Shown here one piece after another: positions 7,443 through 16,481 of a stretch of DNA of 38,454 nt. This DNA comes from JAGTVB01 sp964624765 (lineage in GTDB: Bacteria > Pseudomonadota > Gammaproteobacteria > HK1). Under the pieces are notes generated by a model. That model made no database searches. It saw only the letters and a program-made list of their open reading frames with translations, and was not told the origin of the DNA. Position 1 is the first letter of the stretch. Each line of letters opens with the position of its first letter. The position numbers and the translations under genes are program-made. The DNA lies in NCBI GenBank assembly GCA_964624765.1, contig CAZUZO010000009.1, forward strand, positions 1 to 38,454. The letters are read 5' to 3'.

Positions 7443-8546
7443 TCAAGCATCCGCCTTGACACCTTGTTCTCCCTCCTCCACACCGTGCAGGGCTTCCGTT
7501 GGAGGCCGCGCGGGCCAAGCCGCGAGCACCGCCTGAACAAGGTTCGCCAGTGGAATGGCGAAAAAAACCCCCCAGAAACCCCACAGCCCACCGAACACTA
7601 GGATGGCGACGATGATGGCGACCGGGTGCAAATCAACGACCTCGGAAAACAGCACAGGAACCAACACGTTGCCATCCAGAGCCTGGATCAACGCGTAGGC
7701 ACCCATGACCCAAAACAGATCGGATCCGAGACCCCACTGAAAATACGCGATCAGTGCAACAGGGAAGGTGACCACGATGGCGCCGATATAGGGAACGAGC
7801 ACCGACAAGCCAACCAACAAACTCAACAACATGGCAAACTGCAAGCCTAACAGAAGAAACGTCACGTAGGTGACTAACCACACGATCAGGATTTCGATAA
7901 ATTTCCCTCGGACATAGTTACCGATCTGTCGATGTACGTCTCGCCAAACCTGGACCGCCAGCTCCCGCTTGCGCGGCAGATAGCCGCTTAGCCAATCGAG
8001 CAGACGCTGCTTGTCCTTCAAAAAGAAAAACACCAGTAATGGCATGAGGATGAGGTAAACGCCCAAGGTGATTAAACTGACCACCGAGGCCAGCGAGAGA
8101 GTTAACACCCGTTGCCCCAGTACGGCCAGCTCCATTCGGATCACCCCGATCAGTTCCCGGATCTGCCGCTCCTCGACGATATGGGGATATTTCTCGGGCA
8201 GACTCAGCAGCAGTTCCTGACCTTTAGCTATCATCGACGGCAGCTGCTGAAACAGCTGCGTCAATTGCTGCAGAAGAAGGGGCATCACCCCGAACATCAA
8301 GAATACCAGGACTGCCATGAAAACAAGGGTCACGAGGATGACTGCGAGCAACCGAGGGCAGTGCCAGCGCTCAAGCCAGACCACTAAGCCATCCAACAGA
8401 TAGGCGATCACCACACTGGCGATCACAGGCGCAAGCATGCGGCCCATGACCACTACGGTGGCAAACCCAACGAGGAGGACGATGGCTAGCCCCACCACCT
8501 GCGGGTCGGAGAAATGCCGCTGAAACCAGTCGCCTATCAGTCGCAT
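7443..8546 (-). CDS. AI-2E family transporter (PerM/YdiK type)
   Basis: Inner-membrane protein of about 367 residues with the AI-2E transporter family layout: two N-terminal helices (VVGLAIVLLVGFATVVVMG; VIASVVIAYLLDGLVV), a hydrophobic pair, a periplasmic amphipathic segment (LTQLFQQLPSMIAKGQELL), then a C-terminal block with LVFFFLKD, the glycine-rich LVPYIGAIVVTFPVALIA and LHPVAIIVAILVFGGLWGFWG. Family members have been linked to autoinducer-2 export or sodium/proton antiport; the substrate cannot be told here. Start: ATG 8546 or GTG 8555, neither with a good ribosome-binding site. It lies 66-75 bp downstream of the quinone oxidoreductase gene in the same direction. Confidence 0.85.
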   Translation of the reverse strand: MRLIGDWFQRHFSDPQVVGLAIVLLVGFATVVVMGRMLAPVIASVVIAYLLDGLVVWLERWHCPRLLAVILVTLVFMAVLVFLMFGVMPLLLQQLTQLFQQLPSMIAKGQELLLSLPEKYPHIVEERQIRELIGVIRMELAVLGQRVLTLSLASVVSLITLGVYLILMPLLVFFFLKDKQRLLDWLSGYLPRKRELAVQVWRDVHRQIGNYVRGKFIEILIVWLVTYVTFLLLGLQFAMLLSLLVGLSVLVPYIGAIVVTFPVALIAYFQWGLGSDLFWVMGAYALIQALDGNVLVPVLFSEVVDLHPVAIIVAILVFGGLWGFWGVFFAIPLANLVQAVLAAWPARPPTEALHGVEEGEQGVKADA

Positions 8547-8621
8547 GCTAGGCACATCGCTAGGATAGAAACATGCTGGTCCATGCCCTCACGGTCGGTG
8601 CACCCCCCTTGCGAGATCACC

Positions 8622-9602
8622 TCACGTCACTCGCAACACCACTTTGCCGAAATGCTCGCTCGCTTTCAGTACCCGGTGCCCTTCTCCGGCTTGCTCGAGC
8701 GGCAGTACGCGATCGATGACGGGACGCATCCGCCCGCTCTGCAGCGCCTCACCAAATCGTTCAACGAAGGCATCAATAATCCCAGATTTCTCCGCCACAG
8801 AGCGCGCCCGGAGCGTGGATCCCTCGAGCCGAAGACGCCTGCGCAGCAACGTTGCCAGGTCCAGTTCGCCACGCGTTCCGCCGGTAAGGCCGATCACCAC
8901 CAATGCCCCCCCCACATTTAGAGACTTGACATTTGCACTGAGGTAACTCCCACCGACACAATCCAAGATGACATCCACTCCCTTTCCCAGAGTCGCCTCT
9001 AATACCCGAGGCGCAAATTCCTCGGTACGATAATTGATCGCCACATCCGCACCCTGCTGCAAACACCGATCACACTTTTCACGGCTCCCCGCCGTAACCA
9101 ACACCTTAAGCCCAGCCTCCTTACACAAGCTAGTAGCTGCCGTGCCCACGCCGCTACCACCGCCGTGCACCAGAACACAGCCCTTTTCCGGCGGCTTACC
9201 CAGCAAGAAAATATTCAGAAAAGCGGTAATGAACGTCTCGGGGATAGCTGCCGCTTCCTCATCCGAGAGAACCGAAGGCACAGGCATCGCTAAGCCGGCA
9301 TCCACCACCACTTCCTCGGCGTATCCGCCGCCCGCGAGCAGAGCCATCGCGCGCTCGCCGATCCGCCATCCGCTGACGTCACGCCCAACCTCGATCACCT
9401 CGCCTGCACACTCAAGCCCTAACAGGGGAGAAACTCCCGGCGGGGGAGGATACAGGCCTTGCCGCTGCAGCAGATCGGCGCGGTTCACGGCCGTAGCCCG
9501 CACTCGGATACGAATCGCTTGCGCAGCCATCGCTGGGGCGTCCACCGTTGCGATGTGCAGCACCGATTCGTCCCCCGGCTGATCGAAGACGATGGCACGC
9601 AT
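8622..9602 (-). CDS. NAD(P)H quinone oxidoreductase, PIG3-like, zinc-free MDR family
   Basis: 326 residues, typical of the PIG3-type medium-chain dehydrogenase/reductases that reduce quinones with NADPH. The N-terminal GroES-like domain has MRAIVFDQPGDESVL, NRADLLQRQGLYPPPPG and LGLECAGEV. The Rossmann domain has VHGGGSGVGTAA and VGLTGG-like motifs and ILDCVGGSYL. The catalytic zinc cysteines of alcohol dehydrogenases are absent. ATG 9602 has AAGGAGG ten bases upstream. A soluble cytosolic enzyme; its physiological substrate is not determined by sequence. Confidence 0.88.
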   Translation of the reverse strand: MRAIVFDQPGDESVLHIATVDAPAMAAQAIRIRVRATAVNRADLLQRQGLYPPPPGVSPLLGLECAGEVIEVGRDVSGWRIGERAMALLAGGGYAEEVVVDAGLAMPVPSVLSDEEAAAIPETFITAFLNIFLLGKPPEKGCVLVHGGGSGVGTAATSLCKEAGLKVLVTAGSREKCDRCLQQGADVAINYRTEEFAPRVLEATLGKGVDVILDCVGGSYLSANVKSLNVGGALVVIGLTGGTRGELDLATLLRRRLRLEGSTLRARSVAEKSGIIDAFVERFGEALQSGRMRPVIDRVLPLEQAGEGHRVLKASEHFGKVVLRVT

Positions 9603-9658
9603 ACAGTTAATCCTCCTTCACGAGCGCTCTATAAGTTCTCTATACCGGCGTTGGTCAT

Positions 9659-10339
9659 CTATCGATAACGAGTGGGATCCGTTATCCCCGCCTCTTCGAA
9701 TCCCGACCGTCGCAAGCGACACGCATCGCAATGGCCACAGGCGCGGCCCGCCTCGTCGGCCTGGTAGCACGATAGCGTCAGGGAAAAGTTCACACCGAGA
9801 CGCACACCTTCCTGGATGATCGCTGCCTTATTGAGGTGGATCAGAGGAGCGTGAATTGTGAACGGGCGCCCTTCTACGCCGGCGCGGGTACCGAGCCTGG
9901 CGAGCACCTCGAAGGCAGCGATAAAAGCCGGACGGCAATCAGGATAACCCGAGTAATCCACCGCGTTCACACCGATGAAAATATCGCTGGCCTCGATGAC
10001 CTCAGCCCACCCTAACGCCAAACCGAGCAGCACCGTATTGCGCGCCGGGACATAGGTGACGGGTATGGCCTCGCTCGCCTGCTCCGGCACCGCGATGGTC
10101 GAGTCCGTTAGAGCGGAACCGCCGATAGCCGTCAGCTCCAAATACACAGTCTTGTGGTGGACGCTACCCAAGGCCGTCGCGACGCGCTGCGCGGCTTTAA
10201 GCTCAGCCCGATGCCGCTGACCATAGTCGACGCTGAGGGTGTACGAGCGATATCCCCTGGCGTTCGCCATCGCCAGGCAGGTCGCCGAATCCAAGCCACC
10301 GGAAAGCAGCACCACCGCGTTGTTGGCCCGGTCAATCAT
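9659..10339 (-). CDS. queC: 7-cyano-7-deazaguanine synthase QueC
   Basis: ATP-dependent enzyme that turns 7-carboxy-7-deazaguanine into preQ0 in queuosine tRNA modification. The 226-residue protein has the PP-loop SGGLDS (13-18), VDYGQRHR, YVPARNTVLL and GVNAVDYSGYPDCRP. The zinc site is Cys191 plus CGHCDAC (201, 204, 207). It lies 45 bp downstream of queE, whose product supplies its substrate, so the two form a short pathway operon. Confidence 0.96.
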   Translation of the reverse strand: MIDRANNAVVLLSGGLDSATCLAMANARGYRSYTLSVDYGQRHRAELKAAQRVATALGSVHHKTVYLELTAIGGSALTDSTIAVPEQASEAIPVTYVPARNTVLLGLALGWAEVIEASDIFIGVNAVDYSGYPDCRPAFIAAFEVLARLGTRAGVEGRPFTIHAPLIHLNKAAIIQEGVRLGVNFSLTLSCYQADEAGRACGHCDACRLRRSGFEEAGITDPTRYR

Positions 10340-10384
10340 CTCGTGTTCCAGGCAGTGCAGCGGATACCTCGCGGCATCCGTGAC

Positions 10385-11029
10385 TTAACGCCCACGAGCT
10401 TCCCCCCATAAGTACTTGTGCAACTGCACTTGAAAACGTACCGGCAGTCGGTCGGCAAGGATCCAATCGGCTAGCATTGAGGCATCGAGTTGCCCATGGC
10501 TTGCCGAGTACAACACCTCGCAGCGCCGGTCGAGATCAAAGCGCGCCAACTGCGCCTTTGACCATTCATAATCAACGCGGTCGCAGATCACAAACTTCAC
10601 CTGATCTTGGTATCGAAGATAATCTAGGTTCTGGTAACGATTGCGGTGCACTTCCCCCGAGGCTGGAGTTTTCAGGTCCACAACCCGCACGACACGGGGA
10701 TCCACGCCCGACACGTCAAGGGCGCCGCTGGTCTCCAAAGAAACCTGGTAGCCGACATCACAGAGTTGCGTCAGTAGCTGCAAGCAAGTCCGCTGCGCCA
10801 ACGGCTCGCCCCCGGTAACCGTCACATAGCGGGGGGTATACTCTCCAACACGCGCGAGGATCTCCCCAAGGCTCATCCAGCATCCGCCAGAAAAAGCATA
10901 CGCGGTGTCGCAGTAAACGCATCGCAGCGGGCAACCGGTGAGCCGAACGAAGACCGTCGGCCAGCCGACTAGCCGCGACTCGCCCTGCAAAGAGTAGAAA
11001 ATCTCGGTTACCCGTAACCGTGCTTCCAA
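10385..11029 (-). CDS. queE: 7-carboxy-7-deazaguanine synthase QueE
   Basis: Radical SAM enzyme that rearranges 6-carboxytetrahydropterin to 7-carboxy-7-deazaguanine. The 214-residue protein opens with VTEIFYSLQGES and has the cluster motif TGCPLRCVYCDT (Cys33, 37, 40), then VTVTGGEPLAQ (SAM binding) and SLETSGALD. The C-terminus PVRFQVQLHKYLWG is typical of gammaproteobacterial QueE. Next downstream is queC. Upstream, an internally deleted MITE sits between queE and cpoB and separates this operon from the tol block. Confidence 0.95.
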   Translation of the reverse strand: MEARLRVTEIFYSLQGESRLVGWPTVFVRLTGCPLRCVYCDTAYAFSGGCWMSLGEILARVGEYTPRYVTVTGGEPLAQRTCLQLLTQLCDVGYQVSLETSGALDVSGVDPRVVRVVDLKTPASGEVHRNRYQNLDYLRYQDQVKFVICDRVDYEWSKAQLARFDLDRRCEVLYSASHGQLDASMLADWILADRLPVRFQVQLHKYLWGEARGR

Positions 11030-11126
11030 CGTCGGCGTCTAGGGCTCGATGCTGCTGGCTGCCCACGCTGACTTTGCGTAGCCGCGGGCTGCTCGAACGC
11101 GTTGCCAAGAACGCACCCTGCCCTCA

Positions 11127-11230
11127 GAGGTTGTTAAAAAACCTGCTACACAACCCGATAGCGGCGTTGGGCGGTGCTCGCTCCACCCGCCTGGCTCTCG
11201 GGCCGCTCGCGACGGTTCTTTCACAACCTC
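11127..11230. mobile_element. Family A MITE with internal deletion (104 bp)
   Basis: Both ends are intact (GAGGTTGTTAAAAAACC and its complement) and flanked by a perfect TCA duplication in CTCAG (11124-11126, 11231-11233). About 37 bp of the centre are missing relative to the 141-bp form. It lies between the queE start and the cpoB stop. Confidence 0.88.
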
Positions 11231-11259
11231 TCAGCCCCCAAAAGGCACAGACGAGGCGG

Positions 11260-12072
11260 CTAGCGCTTATCGGTTTGCATTCGATCAAGCCGCTCTTGGG
11301 CGAGCCGCCCTACCGCGGCATTAGGATAGCGGGTGACCAGCGAAGTTAGAATACGCTCCGCATCGGCCGTCTGACCGAGCTCATAATGAATATATCCTAT
11401 TTTGAGCTCCGCGTGACTCACTTTGGGACTTTTCGGGTAGGCCTCCTGGAGCCTCTGGAAGGCCTGCATCGCCGCCTCGTACTGACGGGTGACGTAGTAG
11501 GCTTCCCCGAGCCAATACTGGGCATTGTCCGCGTAGGTCCCCTGAGGATAGGCCTCCAGAAAGACTTTGAGTCCCTCTATCGCCTCTTGGTAGTGACCCT
11601 CCTTCAATAAATCAAAGGCTGCTTGATAGCTCGCTTGCTCTTCAACCGGCGCTATGGATGACGCCGCGTCCCCGGCAGTCAAATCCGAGCCTTCCGGTTG
11701 CCCAGACGGACCATTCTGAGCCGCGGGCTCCATCCTCTCGGTCTGGGCAGACCCTGCCATCGCCGCCTCGAGTCGCCGCAACCGTCGGTCTAAGTCGAGG
11801 TAAAGCTCGCGCTGGTGTTCTTTTATCTGCTGCAGCGAGTGATTGTGCAACTCCGCTTCCCCGCGTAGATCCTGCAGCTCCCGTTGCAGTCGCTGTTGGT
11901 GTTGTAGGATCTCGACCAACCCTTGGGTAGTCATCTGTCGCTCCAGGCGACCCAAACGCTGCTCAACAGAGAGTGTGGGCGGATCACTGGGCTGTGCCGC
12001 CAGCCAAGCAGGAAACCCAAGAGCCATAAGCCAAAACCCAGCCGTCCTGAGCGATTGAGATATACGGGACAT
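11260..12072 (-). CDS. cpoB: Cell division coordinator CpoB (YbgF)
   Basis: Periplasmic protein that links the Tol-Pal machine to peptidoglycan synthesis by PBP1B. 270 residues: signal peptide (FWLMALGFPAWLAAQP), a coiled-coil trimerisation segment (~35-105: RLGRLERQ, LQRELQDLRGEAEL, LDRRLRRLEAAM), a low-complexity linker, then TPR repeats (~145-265: YQAAFDLLKEGHYQEAIEGLK, YADNAQYWLGEAYY, AELKIGYIHYELGQ). This is the standard last gene of the tol-pal cluster. A 148-bp gap with an inverted repeat separates it from pal. Confidence 0.93.
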   Translation of the reverse strand: MSRISQSLRTAGFWLMALGFPAWLAAQPSDPPTLSVEQRLGRLERQMTTQGLVEILQHQQRLQRELQDLRGEAELHNHSLQQIKEHQRELYLDLDRRLRRLEAAMAGSAQTERMEPAAQNGPSGQPEGSDLTAGDAASSIAPVEEQASYQAAFDLLKEGHYQEAIEGLKVFLEAYPQGTYADNAQYWLGEAYYVTRQYEAAMQAFQRLQEAYPKSPKVSHAELKIGYIHYELGQTADAERILTSLVTRYPNAAVGRLAQERLDRMQTDKR

Positions 12073-12109
12073 TGCCGCCGCCCTATTTGATTGGAGACCT
12101 GGCCTGGGT

Positions 12110-12204
12110 CATCGTTTCGGCAGTTTCTTTACCTTGGCCCTTCGGCCTGCCAAAGGCTTGGGTGCCGATCGTAGGCTCCGAAAAGCAACCCCAACGAAAC
12201 GATG
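12110..12204 (-). other. Inverted repeat between pal and cpoB
   Basis: CATCGTTTCG (12110-12119) and CGAAACGATG (12195-12204) are perfect 10-bp inverted copies 75 bp apart and enclose a smaller GC-rich hairpin. It could be a partial terminator or processing structure that lowers cpoB expression relative to pal. Confidence 0.4.
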
Positions 12205-12220
12205 CTCATGACCGGACAAC

Positions 12221-12796
12221 TTAACGGCCGGTGTATTCCAACTCAACCCGACGATTGAGCCGCCATGCGGATTCATCGTGTCCGAGGGCCACCGGCCGCT
12301 CCTCGCCATAACTGATGGAGGTCAACTGTTGCTCAGTGGCACCCAACAAGGCCATCAGCTGACGGACCGCGTTGGCACGGCGCTCACCAAGAGCGATATT
12401 GTACTCGCGTGATCCCCGTTCGTCGGTGTGCCCCTCGAGTCGGAGCTGCGCCTGTGGATGTTCGGTTAAATAAGCGGCATGTGCTTCCACGACAGAGCGG
12501 TATTCATCTCGGATCTCACTGCTGTCGAGATCAAAATAAACGACGCGAGTGGCCAGCGGGCTTTCAGGATTATCGAGGGGGTCGCCTGTAAACGGCTGCA
12601 CACCTGCGAGGCCGCGCGTGTCGGCACCCTCCCCCAGATCTTGACTCCTCCAGCTGTCTTCATCGACAGGCCCATCGCCTACAGTGCGGTCTTCCACCGG
12701 GATACCGGCATCGGGAGTCACTCCCGTTCCACCGCAACCCACTAGAAGCATCGTCGCCGAAACCGAAACTGCCACGAGCTTACCGAAGCCGTTCAT
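12221..12796 (-). CDS. pal: Peptidoglycan-associated lipoprotein Pal
   Basis: Outer-membrane lipoprotein that binds peptidoglycan and TolB. 191 residues: lipobox LLVGC (Cys21), an acidic linker, then an OmpA-type domain with VYFDLDSSEI, LEGHTDERGSREYNIALGE and RRVELEYTGR at the C-terminus. The aspartate in HTDERG and the arginine in NRRVEL are the usual diaminopimelate-binding residues. The linker is slightly longer than in E. coli Pal. Follows tolB by 32 bp. Confidence 0.96.
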   Translation of the reverse strand: MNGFGKLVAVSVSATMLLVGCGGTGVTPDAGIPVEDRTVGDGPVDEDSWRSQDLGEGADTRGLAGVQPFTGDPLDNPESPLATRVVYFDLDSSEIRDEYRSVVEAHAAYLTEHPQAQLRLEGHTDERGSREYNIALGERRANAVRQLMALLGATEQQLTSISYGEERPVALGHDESAWRLNRRVELEYTGR

Positions 12797-12828
12797 GATT
12801 CATCTCCTCTTGTCATCGATTGGCGATG

Positions 12829-14148
12829 TCAGTCTGAGGGACTAAATGGCGACCACGCAGGCTCCCTCACTTTTCCCTGCTGAACGCCCAGCCGATGCCG
12901 CACCCGACCATCGATCGATACAGCAGCCAGCGTCGCGCCCTCGGCATCGGTGGTGGCGTAAAGTATCATCCGACCGTTGGGCGCAAAGCTTGGCGATTCG
13001 TCGAGCGCTGTGTCGCTGAGCACCCGCAGCGTCTTGTCATCGAGATTCAGCAGCGCCACTCGATAGACGCTACCATCGCCGTGAATGAGTGCGAGCTTAC
13101 TGCCGTCCGGCGCAAAGGTGGCGCTTGCATTGTATCGGCCATCGAAGGTGAGTCGCTCGGCCGATCCCCCCGCTACCGGCATACGGTAAATCTGGGGACT
13201 GCCGCCGCGGTCGGAAGTGAACACGATCCAACGCCCGTCAGGAGACCAAGCAGGCTCGGTATCAATGGCCGCATTCTGGGTTAGACGACGCGTCTCTCGC
13301 GTGCGCAGATCGAGGATGTAGATCTCGGGGTTACCGTCTTTGGACAGCGTCAGCGCGAGCCGCCCGCCGTCTGGAGACCAGGCAGGGGCGCTATTGATGC
13401 CCTGAAAGGCGGCGATTTTTTCGCGCGCTCCGCTCGCTAATTCCTGGACGTACACCCACGGCGCCTTGGCTTCAAAGGACACGTAGGCAAGTCGGCGACC
13501 ATCGGGTGACCATGCCGGCGACAGAAGCGGTTGGGTCGCATCCACCACCGTACGGGCGTTCTCCCCATCGCTATCGGAAACCTGCAAAGCATGGTACGTC
13601 CCTGCTCCCTCCTCTCCACCTTCGTATTCCGTGATATAGGCGATACGCGTGGCGAACGCGCCCGGTTCCCCCGTCAGCTTTTCATAGATGATATCTGCGA
13701 TCTGGTGCGCCGCTCCTCGCAATTCGTGCTCGGTCAAGCTAAAGCGCAGGCCAGCAAGCTGGTCTCCACGAAATACATCGAAGAGCCGAAACTCTAGCGT
13801 ATAAGCGTCCTGCGCCTGGGCAGCGACGCGGCCGATGACCAAATTGCCGGTTCCAAGAAGACGCCATTCAGCGAACCGCACGGCCTCCTTGTCATACGGC
13901 TGTGCCGGTAAGTCGGCGCGTGGAATCGGGGCAAACCGACCGCTTCGCTCGAGATCGGCCGCGATGATCTCAGCGACGTCCACTGCCGGGCCTGGCTCGG
14001 ATCCTGCCCATCCGAAGGGCACCACAGCGATCGGCAGCGCGCCCTCCACCCCTTGCGTAATCCTGATGCTCAGAGCGCCATGAGCACTCTGAGGCAACGA
14101 CCCAACCAGGAGAACAGCGCAACAACCGCACAATAACCAATACCTCAA
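12829..14148 (-). CDS. tolB: Tol-Pal system protein TolB
   Basis: Periplasmic protein that shuttles between Pal and TolA. 439 residues: signal peptide (WLLCGCCAVLLVGSLPQSAHG), an N-terminal domain with IAVVPFGW, ADLERSGRFAPI and a six-bladed beta-propeller shown by repeated PAWSPDGRRLAYVS / PAWSPDGGRLALTL / PAWSPDGRWIVFTSDRG blades. Its start lies 3 bp after the tolA stop, so translation is probably coupled. Confidence 0.97.
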   Translation of the reverse strand: MRYWLLCGCCAVLLVGSLPQSAHGALSIRITQGVEGALPIAVVPFGWAGSEPGPAVDVAEIIAADLERSGRFAPIPRADLPAQPYDKEAVRFAEWRLLGTGNLVIGRVAAQAQDAYTLEFRLFDVFRGDQLAGLRFSLTEHELRGAAHQIADIIYEKLTGEPGAFATRIAYITEYEGGEEGAGTYHALQVSDSDGENARTVVDATQPLLSPAWSPDGRRLAYVSFEAKAPWVYVQELASGAREKIAAFQGINSAPAWSPDGGRLALTLSKDGNPEIYILDLRTRETRRLTQNAAIDTEPAWSPDGRWIVFTSDRGGSPQIYRMPVAGGSAERLTFDGRYNASATFAPDGSKLALIHGDGSVYRVALLNLDDKTLRVLSDTALDESPSFAPNGRMILYATTDAEGATLAAVSIDGRVRHRLGVQQGKVREPAWSPFSPSD

Positions 14149-14151
14149 CGT

Positions 14152-15189
14152 TCAATCCTCTGGCTCAAATACCATATTTAATTCACGTTCAAACAAGGAC
14201 GGATCCGGGGGCCGGGGCAACGGTGATGACCGGTAAACGGCTTCCACAACCGAGCGATCGAGCGCCACGCTCCCGCAGCTGCTCGTCACCACCGCACTGA
14301 CCACCTCCCCACCCGGAATCTGCTCAACCCGAACACTGCAGCTAAAGCCCTTGGGGGTACCTGCAGAACGTATCCAGTTCCGCTGTACGACACCTTGGAT
14401 CTGCGCCGCGTACTCAGCGAGATGGCGCTCCCGAAGACGTAGCCGCTGTTGATCCAGGGTCGCCTGCTCCTGGGCCAGCTGTTCCCTCAGCGCCTGCTCT
14501 GCCTGCTGCTTGCGTTGCGCCTCATCGGCCTTTCGCTGCGCCTCCTCGGCCTGCCGTTTTTGCTCTTCTTCCCGCCGACGCTCTGCTTCTACAGCCTTGC
14601 GTTCCAATTCCTGCCGTTGTTGCTCCGCCGCAAGCAGGGCCTGAGCGCGCGCTATCTTGGCGTCGCGAGCTTGCGCTTGCTCGCGCTCGGTCGCCTGCTC
14701 TGCTTGCTGTTTGCGTTGCTCCGCCAGTGCCATCCGTTCCCGTTTCACTTCAGCAAGCCGGGCAGCCTCCTGTTCTCGTTGCTGCTGCAGAGCGGCTATT
14801 CGCTTCGTTTCCTCCGCTTCCTGTCGGCGCATCGCTTGTTCGTGGCCTTGCCGCTCCTCAGCCAACCGCTCTTGCACATCTGCCAGGCGCCGCTCCTCTT
14901 GCTCTCGCTTGGCCTCGGCTTCGCGCGCCTGCTGCTGGATCTGACGCTGCTGATTCGCCTCCTGTTCTCGTTTCAATCGATCCTGTTCCTGCAGCCGTTC
15001 GACCTCGGCCTCAACCTGAGCCTGGTCCACCACGACCGCCTGCACCCATTCCACCTGAGGCGCCTCGGGCTCTTGTTTCGGTGTCCAATCCAGGGTCACA
15101 AGCAACACCGCCACGAAAAGTCCGTGCACCAAGACCGCATAAAAGACGGCACGTCCCCGGTCGAAAAGCGCACCAAGCCGAGGCGACAT
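14152..15189 (-). CDS. tolA: Tol-Pal system protein TolA
   Basis: Inner-membrane protein that spans the periplasm and uses proton motive force from TolQR. 345 residues: one N-terminal membrane helix (VFYAVLVHGLFVAVLLVTLDW), a very long alpha-helical domain rich in Q, E, R and A (~55-245), and a C-terminal domain (~255-345: YAAQIQGVVQRNWIR, GFSCSVRVEQIPGGEV, SSPLPRPPDPSLFER). The ATG overlaps the tolR stop in TAATG, which shows coupling. The helix is coded by repeated GAG/CAG/CGC triplets, the usual composition of TolA. Confidence 0.95.
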   Translation of the reverse strand: MSPRLGALFDRGRAVFYAVLVHGLFVAVLLVTLDWTPKQEPEAPQVEWVQAVVVDQAQVEAEVERLQEQDRLKREQEANQQRQIQQQAREAEAKREQEERRLADVQERLAEERQGHEQAMRRQEAEETKRIAALQQQREQEAARLAEVKRERMALAEQRKQQAEQATEREQAQARDAKIARAQALLAAEQQRQELERKAVEAERRREEEQKRQAEEAQRKADEAQRKQQAEQALREQLAQEQATLDQQRLRLRERHLAEYAAQIQGVVQRNWIRSAGTPKGFSCSVRVEQIPGGEVVSAVVTSSCGSVALDRSVVEAVYRSSPLPRPPDPSLFERELNMVFEPED

Positions 15190-15614
15190 TAGTCGCGCGA
15201 CTCCGGAGGTTGCGTCATGAGGCCGACACTCTCCACGCCGGCCTCCTTGAGCACCCGCATCACCACCACCACCGAGCCGTATCTCGCCGCTTGGTCCCCT
15301 CTTACCAACACAGGCGTCTTCGGGCGGTGACGCACGAGCGCGTTGACACGCTGTGCCAACAGGTTGTGCTCAAGGGGGCGCTCAGGGTGTTCACCGAAAC
15401 TCAGGTAAGCCTGGCCAGTGGCATCCACGGTGACGATCAGGGGTTCATGGTCCGATTGCGGTAATGCGTCCGCAGGAACCTGTGGCAGTTCCACTTTCAC
15501 TCCCTGAGTAAGAAGCGGTGCCGTGATCATAAAGATCACCAGCAGCACCAGCATGACATCGATGTAAGGCACGACGTTGATCTCGGAGATCGGTCTCTTG
15601 CGTGAACCCTGCAT
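15189..15614 (-). CDS. tolR: Tol-Pal system protein TolR
   Basis: ExbD/TolR family inner-membrane subunit that with TolQ forms a proton channel. 141 residues: a basic start (SRKRPISEINVVPYIDVM), then a membrane helix (LVLLVIFMITAPLL) containing the conserved proton-carrying aspartate in YIDVML, followed by a periplasmic domain (VELPQVPADALP ... VLVRGDQAARYGSVVVVM). Overlaps tolA by one base. The gap to tolQ (192 bp) is unusually long for this pair and contains family B repeat ends. Confidence 0.96.
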   Translation of the reverse strand: MQGSRKRPISEINVVPYIDVMLVLLVIFMITAPLLTQGVKVELPQVPADALPQSDHEPLIVTVDATGQAYLSFGEHPERPLEHNLLAQRVNALVRHRPKTPVLVRGDQAARYGSVVVVMRVLKEAGVESVGLMTQPPESRD

Positions 15615-15702
15615 GGTTTATCTTCCCAGTCCAGCAGAAACTGTAGTCAAGACGATCGCACTGGCCATGGCGGTGTTACACTGGGTGCCGGGCCGCTGCA
15701 CC

Positions 15703-15738
15703 TTTTTAAAACAGCTTCTCATTTAAAACAGCTTCTCA
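15703..15738. repeat. Two family B MITE ends in tandem (tolQ-tolR gap)
   Basis: The terminus tttaaaacagcttc occurs twice in the same orientation, each followed by TCA (15719-15721 and 15736-15738). No left end is present, so these are relics of one or two decayed insertions that lengthened the tolQ-tolR gap. Confidence 0.65.
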
Positions 15739-15806
15739 GGCTCCAGAGCCCTCCCGCAACCGAGCGGGCACTATCAGCGCGCCGCTGCGAGGCTATCAGG
15801 GGAGGC

Positions 15807-16481
15807 CTAGACGTGGGCCTGGCGCTGGAGGATGGCAGAGAACTCCTCGACAAACGTATCGTACCGGCTGGTGAGCCTCTCGACGGCACTGGTATAGCGG
15901 TTATAGGCAATGACGGCTGGAATGGCTGCAAACAAACCCATAGCGGTGGCGATCAACGCCTCGGCGATACCTGGCGCCACCATCGATAAGGTCGCCTGAT
16001 CGACGTTTCCCAAGGCTCGGAATGAGTTCATGATGCCCCACACGGTACCGAACAGACCCACATAAGGACTGGTCGAGCCCACAGTTGCCAGAAACGGAAG
16101 ATAGTTCTCCAAGGCATCGACTTCGCGGCGTAACGCCACCCGCATCGCCCGCTGCGCACCTTCTAGCACCGACTTGGCGTCGAACCCCGCCTGATTGCGA
16201 AGCCTCGCGAATTCTTTGAATCCCGATTGAAAAATACGTTCCATCGCCGACAAGGTCTGCTGGGAAGCGTTGATCCGGTTGTACATCGACACCAAATCTC
16301 GCCCGGACCAAAATTGTTCCTCGAACTCGTTGGCCGCTCGCTGCGCCCGGCTCATGTCCAAACGTTTGCGAAAGATCATGGTCCAGGACACCAGCGAAGC
16401 AGCAAGCAGTAGCAACATGACGAGCTGTACCAACAAGCTCGCGTTGAGAACCAGGTCAACCAACGAAAGGTTAGCGTTCAA
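15807..16481 (-). CDS. tolQ: Tol-Pal system protein TolQ
   Basis: ExbB/TolQ family channel subunit, inner membrane. 224 residues with three membrane helices: ASLLVQLVMLLLLAASLVSW near the N-terminus, then after a cytoplasmic loop LPFLATVGSTSPYVGLFGTVWGIM and IAEALIATAMGLFAAIPAVIAYN. These contain the family's conserved GTVWGI and threonine/alanine channel residues. Its start overlaps the ybgC end by 11 bp, which places ybgC at the head of the operon. Confidence 0.96.
   Translation of the reverse strand: MNANLSLVDLVLNASLLVQLVMLLLLAASLVSWTMIFRKRLDMSRAQRAANEFEEQFWSGRDLVSMYNRINASQQTLSAMERIFQSGFKEFARLRNQAGFDAKSVLEGAQRAMRVALRREVDALENYLPFLATVGSTSPYVGLFGTVWGIMNSFRALGNVDQATLSMVAPGIAEALIATAMGLFAAIPAVIAYNRYTSAVERLTSRYDTFVEEFSAILQRQAHV

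Noticed and set aside
14449..15464. Long plus-strand ORFs opposite tolA and tolR (leucine-rich or proline-rich products)
   Set aside because: They are antisense shadows of the repetitive GAG/CAG/CGC codons of tolA and overlap well-supported tolA and tolR.
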